From positions 42,750,564 to 42,814,563 of the forward strand of contig OX359274.1 of assembly GCA_947179155.2 (NCBI GenBank): a DNA stretch of 64,000 nt, in the 5' to 3' direction. The translations under genes and the position numbers were made by a program. The notes under the pieces were generated by a model. It saw nothing but the letters and a program-made list of their open reading frames with translations. It was not told the DNA's origin and ran no database searches. Within the stretch, counting starts at the first letter, position 1, and each line of letters begins with the position of its first letter. This DNA comes from Hedera helix. Lineage: Eukaryota > Streptophyta > Magnoliopsida > Apiales > Araliaceae. Positions 24,076-34,003 of the stretch are shown here, one piece after another.

Positions 24076-25279
24076 GAACGTGTCCACGACGTATCATATC
24101 CTATTTTTTTTGAAAAATGCTGTATCCCGTGTCGCATATCGTGTCAAGTCAGTGTCCAAGTCGGTGCTTCCTAGGCTTTACATCATTTTACGCTATTAAA
24201 TTACATAAGTTGGTCCACCAAGGTAGACAGCTGCAAGATTCATTCAGTTGCCTCAGGCTGTTAGGGCATACCATTATAGTGATTGATTGAATTAGTACCC
24301 TTTTTTTTTTTGGTAAGTTGAGTTAGCACATAAAAACAGTAAAAGAACTTGGAAAAATTGCAGACACAGTTGTACTTTTGTACAATCTAAAGTTGAACTG
24401 CTTTGGTGCCTCATAAATGCAGTTAAGTCATTAACATAGACTTAATATTCCTAAACAAATTTAAAGCCTTGGTCCATGGCGGTATTCCATTTGTGGTGCA
24501 AAGTAAAATTCTTTGTATAGGCTCTAAACAAAGAAGTTTCTCAATATAACTACTAAGCACCAGTTAGGCAATTACTTGAACCATTGGGCTGATTGCATTC
24601 ATCTCATATCAAATCACTTCAATTACAATTAAATTCCTACTGCTAGCTGCAATACACAGCTCTCAATCACACAATTAGAAAACAGTAATTAACAATTTAT
24701 TCACCACTAATCAATTGAAAGACATAATACTCTGGTATATACACATATAGCAATTTAAATAGAAAGAAGTTCAAAAGAATATACCTCAGGCTTGGAGAAA
24801 ATGCCGATGTCACCGGTGAGAGGGTTTTTTGTCTCAAAAACTTCAACAATCACATTAGTAGTCCCGGGAAACTCAGGTGGCCCCGAATCGAGAGTAATGT
24901 TAACCGAATCAAAAATCTCGAGCCGTCGAAGCCGAGCATTAGCAATATTAGCCGCCTGAATCAACTCTTGGACTGAGGTTGCTGTTTTTAGAGCTTCGAT
25001 TTCTGACTCGATCAGCGGCTCCTTTGTCTTGGTGTTGCCCTTGATTAAAACGTTGTGAACTCGAAGGGGAACATTCTCTGTGGAGATTCGATGGAACAGG
25101 TTCTCCATTTTGGCTCTTTCGGAAAGCAATCTCGATTCTTGGGTGACTGATTCCTCTTCTTCATCTTCGTCTTCGTCATCTCCAAAATCTTCATCGTCTT
25201 CCTCTTCTTCCTCATCGATAATTGGGGGTTCTAAGTCCGGATTTCGGTGTTCGTCCGATTCTTCGCCGGAGACAGCCAT
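19699..25279 (-). CDS. SAM50: SAM50/Omp85 family outer-membrane beta-barrel assembly protein
   Basis: Four exons on the minus strand: 25279-24785, 23698-23213, 21268-20759, 19782-19699. They total 1575 nt and encode 524 aa, with all introns in phase 0 and GT/AG borders. Residues 20-45 are almost all Asp/Glu. Residues 68-152 form a single POTRA domain (NVLIKGNTKTKEP at its start). From about 165 to the C-terminus lies the Omp85 beta-barrel, ending FSFSTPL. One POTRA plus a 16-strand barrel, with no plastid transit peptide, fits the mitochondrial SAM complex rather than Toc75 or OEP80. SAM50 inserts beta-barrel proteins such as VDAC and Tom40 into the mitochondrial outer membrane. The last exon is only 28 codons and is easily missed by automated annotation. 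Introns hold a hAT-like element, an inverted-repeat element and a Stowaway MITE. The acidic tail is encoded by an imperfect trinucleotide tract at about 25135-25230. Confidence 0.92.
20119..20391. mobile_element. Stowaway MITE in the last SAM50 intron
   Basis: The left end is CTCTCTCCATTTCAAAATTA. The right end on the other strand is CTCCATATGTTTCAAAATTA, and both continue into GATACATTT. TA flanks both sides (20117-20118 and 20392-20393), the Stowaway target duplication. 273 bp, non-coding. Confidence 0.75.
20640..20740. repeat. Partial MITE-like end
   Basis: Two near copies of TCTTAAGTTGACTTTAA are followed by CTAAATTTTGAAACAGAGGAAGTA, which resembles one end of a Stowaway element. No matching second end was found nearby. 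Confidence 0.35.
21906..21948. repeat. Compound microsatellite palindrome (CT)n(TA)n(GA)n
   Basis: A CT run, a TA run and a GA run follow directly on each other, so the block is self-complementary along its whole length and could extrude as a cruciform. It abuts the inverted-repeat element that starts at 21949. Confidence 0.9.
21949..22170. mobile_element. Inverted-repeat element (unclassified MITE) in SAM50 intron 2
   Basis: The left end reads ACGGTTCAAAAGCATA and the right end, on the other strand, ACGGATCTAAAACATA. Both arms then reach TTTATCAAAACGACRTCGTTTTG, itself a palindrome. About 222 bp with no coding capacity. Microsatellites on both sides hide any target duplication, so the superfamily is uncertain. 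Confidence 0.6.
22174..22203. repeat. (TA)n microsatellite
   Basis: An uninterrupted TA run next to the inverted-repeat element at 21949-22170, in SAM50 intron 2. Confidence 0.9.
23834..24174. mobile_element. hAT-like non-autonomous element with 8-bp target duplication
   Basis: The left end is CTAGAAAGCACGG and the right end on the other strand is CTAGGAAGCACCG. A perfect 8-bp duplication GCTTTACA flanks it (23826-23833 and 24175-24182), as expected of hAT transposons. The 341-bp body is full of short GGACAC/GTGTC and CGACAC motifs in both orientations and holds a long (TA)n run near 24034-24072. No transposase is encoded. It lies in SAM50 intron 1. Confidence 0.75.
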
Positions 25280-25959
25280 GGATGTGTTTATGGTTATAAG
25301 AAATGTATCGAGAGAGAGAGAAAGACGGAGACCGGAAGTAAAATAGAAGGGACGACGGTGACATACACAGTTTGCTGATTCTTTAAACCATTTTACTAGA
25401 GAAGTTATTCCATGGAGAAATTATATTTACATGTAATTCTTGTTTCGTTATATACTACTAGTTTACATGTCAAACGCTGCAACGTGTCTTAAAAGAGAGA
25501 AACTAAAATACTAAAAAATAAAATATAAAGATAATAGAAGAAAGAAAAAAGACAAAAAGAAAAAATGAATAAAAAATATTTAAATATAAATAGAAAAATC
25601 AAAAAAACTTTACGTTTTTGTTTATACCAAAAAAAAATGTCATTCTTTCCTCACGCTTTTATAATATAGATAAAAAGATATATAATGTTATTGTTAGATG
25701 ACACAAAGAAATCTATAAAAAAATACTTTTACTTTTAAATTATTTATCAGATAATTTTAGCAAATAACTTAATTGTTATGAGCAATGAAATATTATCTTG
25801 TTTATAAAACTTTTTCAAAGATTATTAAAGTCTACTGCTCTGAATTTAGTGTACAATGTGAAAATGAATTTCAAGTTATATTTTAATTTATATTACAATT
25901 ATGACAATTTATCACATTTATGAAAAGTAGATAAATGAGATAAGGTTTTAAGATGTTCA
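25280..25959. other. SAM50 promoter region and AT-rich spacer
   Basis: Holds the upstream region of SAM50, which starts at 25279 and reads leftward. A GA-rich stretch at 25307-25340 would be CT-rich 5' UTR in SAM50 sense. No gene or RNA was recognised in the AT-rich remainder. Confidence 0.4.
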
Positions 25960-26308
25960 GAATCTAATTATTCCTAATCATCTCTTCCACTCCTCTGCAG
26001 CAAGATCCTTCACCAGGATAAGATCACTAAAATCAAAGTTCACTAATGACCAAATACAATAAGACTTAATCTCACACAGAGAACTGATTCTTCTAAATCA
26101 ATCGAGCCACTGAAACTCGTCTTTGTTATTCTCACTAAGAGTTTGATTCCTCTTACTTAGGCAAGTTACCAAAACTCATCTTTGTTATTCTCACTAAGAG
26201 TCTGATTTCTCTGAATCAGGCAAGCAATTTGTTTTTTGTTGATTAGTTGTTTGTGTTTGAGATGTTGCTAAGGATCTTTAAGCTCTTCTTCAAATCACTT
26301 AGTAGCAA
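25960..26308 (-). mobile_element. Left fragment of an older LTR-retroelement-like sequence (insertion target)
   Basis: Contains two copies of a block of about 54 bp (26112-26165 and 26171-26224), each including CTTTGTTATTCTCACTAAGAG. On the minus strand there is GCAGAGGAGTGGAA near 26000, resembling the end of the transcribed leader in several plant LTR retrotransposons. It joins in sense to 52136 onward when the array and one AGCAA copy are removed. On the minus strand that right flank carries a TATA box upstream of this part. Identity is tentative. Confidence 0.35.
26304..26308. repeat. Target-site duplication of element A, left copy (AGCAA)
   Basis: Five bases directly before the TG of LTR1. 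They match the five bases directly after the CA of LTR4. Confidence 0.85.
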
Positions 26309-27411
26309 TGTAAGACCCCGAATTTTATGAAATATAAAATTGAATTTTTCTTCATATATATTTTTTCCTGAAATAGTAAGTAGGTAAATCGATAAAGTTA
26401 AAAGTTAAGGATGTTATGTGCAAATTTTATTTTGTCGGACAATATTCGCTTTGTCGGGGAATATTCGTTTGGTCGGGGAATATTCGTTTGGTCCGACGGC
26501 GCCGAAATAACAAATTATTGGTGGACCCCACAACGGAATATTTGTCGGATATAGAAAACGACAGAAATATCCTTTTTAAATAAAAATAGTCAACGAAACT
26601 GTTAAAATACCGGTGATAAAAGAATAGTAGCATATGGTAGTTTATGGTATTTTCTGTAACACACGGTATTGCATAGTGTCTCATATTATTGGTCTGATAA
26701 TTGACACCGTAACTGTTACGCATCATTCCATCGATAATTGTCACTGCATAATATTTTATATTATCAATTCAATAATTGTTGTTACACAGTATTTTGCATT
26801 ATTGATTTAATAATTGTCATTACACTGTATTTTATATCATTGAGTCAATAATTGTTGCTGCACTGTTTTTAAAATTATTGAACCTAATAATTGTCACAGT
26901 AACATATGCACAGTAATTCACATTATTGAATCAATAATTGTCATTACACAGTAACGTATGCTTTCTTTTACATTATTGTTATCTCTATTATGATGTTATT
27001 TAAACAGTTGTATTTCATTAATTTATTGACTTGATATCTAAGAGCTAACTATACTGTATTTATAACAATTAGTCATAATAATTGAATTGATAAAGTTATT
27101 TGTTTATAATATAAAGTTAGGTGATTATTAGGTGATATGAAATGAATGGTGTAGATTAAAGTGTGAATTATTGTTGAATAATTGAATTGATTTGTTTATA
27201 ATATAAAGTTAGGTGATATGAAATGAATGGTGTAGATTAAAGTGTGAATTTTTGTTGAATAATTGAATTAATTTGTTTATAATATAAAGTTAGGTGATAT
27301 GAAATGAATGGTGTAGATTAAAGATAATATAAAATTTAAAATGGATGGTGTAGATTAAAAGATGATCTTTAAATGAATGGTTTAGATTAAAGGAATGATA
27401 AGATTTTTGGC

Positions 27412-27420
27412 TATAAATAG
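27412..27420 (+). promoter_or_regulatory. TATA box of element A LTR (TATAAATAG)
   Basis: TATAAATAG about 1.1 kb into the LTR, followed by a CT-rich stretch of the kind seen near plant transcription starts. The same site is at 31265 (LTR2), 35118 (LTR3) and 38960 (LTR4), so the array has four potential promoters pointing rightward. Confidence 0.65.
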
Positions 27421-28230
27421 AAGCATTAACTTAAGGATTTTTCATAAACTTCCTTACTTGTTCTTTCTTTCTCTCTCTAAATACTTCTTTGTATAAGTTC
27501 TCTCTAAGTGTTCTTAAGTCATTCCTAGTTTTGAAATCTTTTGCATTCTTCTTTGAATTCCCGAGTGAAATTTTCTTATGTACAGTAACTCTTTCGAAAA
27601 ATCATAGTAAATTCATTATTTGTCAGAATTTAATGAATTAAAAGCATGTCTCTTCAGTTTTTCGTCCTCTACAACTTTGAAGAAGGAAGAAAAGTCATCT
27701 GAAATCATCTTCATGCCTTAAAATACTAAAAACCGTAACCTATTCTGATTTTCGTCACTATTTTCAGTCTTAGTTTTGAAAATTCATAACTCATTCATAT
27801 TAACTCCGAATTGAGTGATTCTTGAGTCTATGCCGCCTATCTTTCCGAGAGTAACATTATTTTAAAAACATAAAGAGATTTTAAAAACTCTAGAAGACTC
27901 AAAAGTCAGATTCTTTACTGCTACAAACAAGGAAGGATTTGTTCGGCTATAAACTTGTTTCACAATATCAAGGTAAGGAATATCATTTTTTTTTCACACT
28001 TTTAAACTTACTACGGTAAGGGATGTCATTTTCTTTCATACTCTTAAATTTACTACTCGTAAGGAATATCATCTTCTTTCATATTCTATTATTCAAACTT
28101 ACTACGGTAAGGGATTATCATTATTTGATTCTCGAAAATAATATTGTTTCTTTCTTACTCATAAGATGTGTCATTTATTTCCATGTATTAATTTGTGGGA
28201 ATAACCTTTCGTATTCATTCATTATTAATC

Positions 28231-28500
28231 TCTGAGAATAACCTTACGGCGCGGATTATCGCATGTTTGGTGAATAACTCTTTGTACTCAAATTCTATTA
28301 AATTATGGGAATAACCTTACAGCGCGGATTATCGCCTGTTGGTGAATAACCTTTCGTATTTATTTTCATGTATTAAATTATGGGAATAACCTTACGGCGC
28401 GGATGACCGCCTGTTTGGTGAATAACTCTTTGTACTCAAATTCTATTAAATTGTGGGAATAACTTACGGCGCGGATTATCGCCTGTTGGTGAATAACCCT
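28231..28500 (+). repeat. Four GC-box subrepeats inside element A LTR
   Basis: Four copies of a roughly 77-bp block carrying GAATAACCTTACGGCGCGGA then a TATCGC or GACCGC core and GTTGGTGAATAAC. They start near 28234, 28307, 28382 and 28455. The GC-rich cores stand out against the AT-rich LTR. The block recurs at matching positions in LTR2, LTR3 and LTR4. Confidence 0.8.
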
Positions 28501-29700
28501 TTGTATTAATTTCCTTCACATTTTTCAAACCTGCTACGGTAAGGGATATTATTTTCTTTCATACTCCTAAATCGAAATTTATTATGGAACTATTGCTTCT
28601 ATAATTCCTGAAAATATTATATGTTCCATAATAGATGAACTTCATTATTTCAACTGAACCTTCCTATTTACGTGAACCTTTCTATTGAACTGTAACCGTT
28701 ATTCTGAACTGTGGATCTTGAATATCATTTTTAAATTTCACTCCACATCATGTTGACAATTTGGACATTATTTGAATCTGCACAAAGTAAACTTCTGATA
28801 CTTATTGTTTATCCTGTTTCTTCTGTTCATCATTTGTATCACTGTTATTTGTACTAATCATCAAAAATCAAGCTGTTGTGAATATCTGTGGCCGGGGGCA
28901 CAGATGTGATATATTTGTTGAACAGATGATAGGTTAAAGGCGATATAATAGGTTAAAGGCGATACATATGTTCGGTGTCTTTTATGGCACGTGGTGAATG
29001 TTCTCTTTGGCCCGTAGTGCAAAGATGAACTGTTGATTGGTATGATTATGACCAAAGGCTGAATCTGGTATAATCATGACCGTTGGTGCTATATTGAATA
29101 TCTTTGGCCCGTAGTGCAAAGATGAACTGTTGATGTGCATGATTATGATCAGGAACTGTGAATTTATATTATCATGACTAATGGTATTTCAGATGATAAA
29201 AGTTGATGATGTTTTTACGAAAAAGAGAAGCGAGTGGACATTATAGTCTGCATTATTCTTCTAATAGATTGCTCATTCCGCTGCTATTATTGATCTGAAC
29301 ATTGTTTAAGAATTTAACTGCAGTTTTGATATAAACCTTGTATTCTATTGTATTCTATCAAGAACTCAACTGTTGAAGGCTAATGATAATTTATTCGTCA
29401 TTATCTTAGTCATGATATTTCTTACTGGGCTATTTGAGCTCACCCTTTCTTTTGTTCCATTGTTTTTCAATAGGAGATGAAAACATAACAGGGTCTAGCC
29501 GGGGAATGGAGTGAGGGTCCGAGGAATAGTTATCATAGTCTTCACGTTTAGTAAAATAGTGTGGCAATAATAGTGAAGACTTAGTTGTGTATTATTATAC
29601 ACTGTATTGTAGTACGTTGTGCTTTGTTGTAATAATTTTGTTGTAGTATTTTGACGACTCAAGTTTGGGCTGTGTGGGCCCAGATTTGGGGGACGTCACA

Positions 29701-30150
29701 GTTGGTATCAGAGCCATATAACGAAGAGCCCCGAGCCTCTCGCTGGTGACTTCCTAGGGAAAGGGGATGCACCGAAGCCAGACTCTCCGTAGGGGACGCC
29801 TATTGTACAGGTGGCAAACTGATAGGTACCATTGTGAGGTGCTGTCCCTATGGTGGGATGTGATCACAGTTGGCATCAGAGCTTAGGGATATGGTCTTTA
29901 ATGGAGATCTGGGGTTAGAACTAGGAGGGGAGAGACGAATAGAATCAATCACTAGTGTGTCCTACCTAAATTAGATTTTGTTATCTAACGAATTGATTTG
30001 AATGTAGGAACAGGAAGTGATGAGTCAGTTTGTTTGAACTAACAATTATTTTGTGACCACAGTTTAGTATGGCATCTGAAAATCAGGAGGATAACTATGA
30101 AATGCCCGGTACGTCAATTTCGGGGACGAAATTTCATAAGGAGGGGAGGT
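29701..30150 (+). mobile_element. Internal segment 1 of element A (450 bp)
   Basis: Starts with a primer-binding site TTGGTATCAGAGCC at 29702-29715, complementary to the 3' end of initiator Met tRNA. A second PBS-like copy TTGGCATCAGAGC is at 29870-29882. A 28-codon ORF begins ATGGCATCTGAAAATCAG at 30069 and ends in LTR2 at 30155; it joins what may be the first codons of gag to the sequence before the polypurine tract. The polypurine tract AAGGAGGGGAGG is at 30138-30149. Nothing else is encoded. Confidence 0.88.
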
Positions 30151-33100
30151 TGTAAGACCCCGAATTTTATGAAATATAAAATTGAATTTTTCTTCATATA
30201 TATTTTTTCCTGAAATAGTAAGTAGGTAAATCGATAAAGTTAAAAGTTAAGGATGTTATGTGCAAATTTTATTTTGTCGGACAATATTCGCTTTGTCGGG
30301 GAATATTCGTTTGGTCGGGGAATATTCGTTTGGTCCGACGGCGCCGAAATAACAAATTATTGGTGGACCCCACAACGGAATATTTGTCGGATATAGAAAA
30401 CGACAGAAATATCCTTTTTAAATAAAAATAGTCAACGAAACTGTTAAAATACCGGTGATAAAAGAATAGTAGCATATGGTAGTTTATGGTATTTTCTGTA
30501 ACACACGGTATTGCATAGTGTCTCATATTATTGGTCTGATAATTGACACCGTAACTGTTACGCATCATTCCATCGATAATTGTCACTGCATAATATTTTA
30601 TATTATCAATTCAATAATTGTTGTTACACAGTATTTTGCATTATTGATTTAATAATTGTCATTACACTGTATTTTATATCATTGAGTCAATAATTGTTGC
30701 TGCACTGTTTTTAAAATTATTGAACCTAATAATTGTCACAGTAACATATGCACAGTAATTCACATTATTGAATCAATAATTGTCATTACACAGTAACGTA
30801 TGCTTTCTTTTACATTATTGTTATCTCTATTATGATGTTATTTAAACAGTTGTATTTCATTAATTTATTGACTTGATATCTAAGAGCTAACTATACTGTA
30901 TTTATAACAATTAGTCATAATAATTGAATTGATAAAGTTATTTGTTTATAATATAAAGTTAGGTGATTATTAGGTGATATGAAATGAATGGTGTAGATTA
31001 AAGTGTGAATTATTGTTGAATAATTGAATTGATTTGTTTATAATATAAAGTTAGGTGATTATTAGGTGATATGAAATGAATGGTGTAGATTAAAGTGTGA
31101 ATTTTTGTTGAATAATTGAATTAATTTGTTTATAATATAAAGTTAGGTGATATGAAATGAATGGTGTAGATTAAAGATAATATAAAATTTAAAATGGATG
31201 GTGTAGATTAAAAGATGATCTTTAAATGAATGGTTTAGATTAAAGGAATGATAAGATTTTTGGCTATAAATAGAAGCATTAACTTAAGGATTTTTCATAA
31301 ACTTCCTTACTTGTTCTTTCTTTCTCTCTCTAAATACTTCTTTGTATAAGTTCTCTCTAAGTGTTCTTAAGTCATTCCTAGTTTTGAAATCTTTTGCATT
31401 CTTCTTTGAATTCCCGAGTGAAATTTTCTTATGTACAGTAACTCTTTCGAAAAATCATAGTAAATTCATTATTTGTCAGAATTTAATGAATTAAAAGCAT
31501 GTCTCTTCAGTTTTTCGTCCTCTACAACTTTGAAGAAGGAAGAAAAGTCATCTGAAATCATCTTCATGCCTTAAAATACTAAAAACCGTAACCTATTCTG
31601 ATTTTCGTCACTATTTTCAGTCTTAGTTTTGAAAATTCATAACTCATTCATATTAACTCCGAATTGAGTGATTCTTGAGTCTATGCCGCCTATCTTTCCG
31701 AGAGTAACATTATTTTAAAAACATAAAGAGATTTTAAAAACTCTAGAAGACTCAAAAGTCAGATTCTTTACTGCTACAAACAAGGAAGGATTTGTTCGGC
31801 TATAAACTTGTTTCACAATATCAAGGTAAGGAATATCATTTTTTTTTCACACTTTTAAACTTACTACGGTAAGGGATGTCATTTTCTTTCATACTCTTAA
31901 ATTTACTACTCGTAAGGAATATCATCTTCTTTCATATTCTATTATTCAAACTTACTACGGTAAGGGATTATCATTATTTGATTCTCGAAAATAATATTGT
32001 TTCTTTCTTACTCATAAGATGTGTCATTTATTTCCATGTATTAATTTGTGGGAATAACCTTTCGTATTCATTCATTATTAATCTCTGAGAATAACCTTAC
32101 GGCGCGGATTATCGCATGTTTGGTGAATAACTCTTTGTACTCAAATTCTATTAAATTATGGGAATAACCTTACAGCGCGGATTATCGCCTGTTGGTGAAT
32201 AACCTTTCGTATTTATTTTCATGTATTAAATTATGGGAATAACCTTACGGCGCGGATGACCGCCTGTTTGGTGAATAACTCTTTGTACTCAAATTCTATT
32301 AAATTGTGGGAATAACTTACGGCGCGGATTATCGCCTGTTGGTGAATAACCCTTTGTATTAATTTCCTTCACATTTTTCAAACCTGCTACGGTAAGGGAT
32401 ATTATTTTCTTTCATACTCCTAAATCGAAATTTATTATGGAACTATTGCTTCTATAATTCCTGAAAATATTATATGTTCCATAATAGATGAACTTCATTA
32501 TTTCAACTGAACCTTCCTATTTACGTGAACCTTTCTATTGAACTGTAACCGTTATTCTGAACTGTGGATCTTGAATATCATTTTTAAATTTCACTCCACA
32601 TCATGTTGACAATTTGGACATTATTTGAATCTGCACAAAGTAAACTTCTGATACTTATTGTTTATCCTGTTTCTTCTGTTCATCATTTGTATCACTGTTA
32701 TTTGTACTAATCATCAAAAATCAAGCTGTTGTGAATATCTGTGGCCGGGGGCACAGATGTGATATATTTGTTGAACAGATGATAGGTTAAAGGCGATATA
32801 ATAGGTTAAAGGCGATACATATGTTCGGTGTCTTTTATGGCACGTGGTGAATGTTCTCTTTGGCCCGTAGTGCAAAGATGAACTGTTGATTGGTATGATT
32901 ATGACCAAAGGCTGAATCTGGTATAATCATGACCGTTGGTGCTATATTGAATATCTTTGGCCCGTAGTGCAAAGATGAACTGTTGATGTGCATGATTATG
33001 ATCAGGAACTGTGAATTTATATTATCATGACTAATGGTATTTCAGATGATAAAAGTTGATGATGTTTTTACGAAAAAGAGAAGCGAGTGGACATTATAGT

Positions 33101-33553
33101 CTGCATTATTCTTCTAATAGATTGCTCATTCCGCTGCTATTATTGATCTGAACATTGTTTAAGAATTTAACTGCAGTTTTGATATAAACCTTGTATTCTA
33201 TTGTATTCTATCAAGAACTCAACTGTTGAAGGCTAATGATAATTTATTCGTCATTATCTTAGTCATGATATTTCTTACTGGGCTATTTGAGCTCACCCTT
33301 TCTTTTGTTCCATTGTTTTTCAATAGGAGATGAAAACATAACAGGGTCTAGCCGGGGAATGGAGTGAGGGTCCGAGGAATAGTTATCATAGTCTTCACGT
33401 TTAGTAAAATAGTGTGGCAATAATAGTGAAGACTTAGTTGTGTATTATTATACACTGTATTGTAGTACGTTGTGCTTTGTTGTAATAATTTTGTTGTAGT
33501 ATTTTGACGACTCAAGTTTGGGCTGTGTGGGCCCAGATTTGGGGGACGTCACA
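30151..33553 (+). repeat. LTR2 of element A (3403 bp)
   Basis: By eye it matches LTR1 almost base for base, apart from the extra 11-bp ATTATTAGGTG copy near 31060. It has the same TG...CA ends, TATA box (31265) and GC-box subrepeats. Confidence 0.92.
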
Positions 33554-34003
33554 GTTGGTATCAGAGCCATATAACGAAGAGCCCCGAGCCTCTCGCTGGT
33601 GACTTCCTAGGGAAAGGGGATGCACCGAAGCCAGACTCTCCGTAGGGGACGCCTATTGTACAGGTGGCAAACTGATAGGTACCATTGTGAGGTGCTGTCC
33701 CTATGGTGGGATGTGATCACAGTTGGCATCAGAGCTTAGGGATATGGTCTTTAATGGAGATCTGGGGTTAGAACTAGGAGGGGAGAGACGAATAGAATCA
33801 ATCACTAGTGTGTCCTACCTAAATTAGATTTTGTTATCTAACGAATTGATTTGAATGTAGGAACAGGAAGTGATGAGTCAGTTTGTTTGAACTAACAATT
33901 ATTTTGTGACCACAGTTTAGTATGGCATCTGAAAATCAGGAGGATAACTATGAAATGCCCGGTACGTCAATTTCGGGGACGAAATTTCATAAGGAGGGGA
34001 GGT
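33554..34003 (+). mobile_element. Internal segment 2 of element A (450 bp)
   Basis: Same length and content as segment 1: primer-binding site at 33555-33568, small ORF at 33922-34008, polypurine tract at 33991-34002. No replication genes. Confidence 0.88.

Larger units (their letters stand above)
26309..29700 (+). repeat. LTR1 of element A (3392 bp)
   Basis: TG...CA-bounded repeat starting TGTAAGACCCC. The U3 part is AT-rich with many CAATAATTGTC-like repeats (26600-26960) and three tandem blocks around GGTGTAGATTAAAG (27120-27360). A TATA box at 27412 implies U3 of about 1.13 kb and R+U5 of about 2.2 kb. It lacks the 11-bp ATTATTAGGTG unit near 27210 that LTR2 and LTR3 have. Confidence 0.92.

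Noticed and set aside
25080..25346. Ser-rich 88-aa plus-strand frame
   Set aside because: Antisense shadow of the acidic Asp/Glu tail of SAM50.
25445..25680. Possible small transposon with ends like TATACTACTAG
   Set aside because: The two ends match too weakly as an inverted pair and no target duplication was seen.
26427..26744. A 105-aa frame (and its exact copies at 30269, 34122 and 37975) as a conserved gene
   Set aside because: It lies in the AT-rich U3 of the LTR, is identical because the LTRs are identical, and has no recognisable domain.
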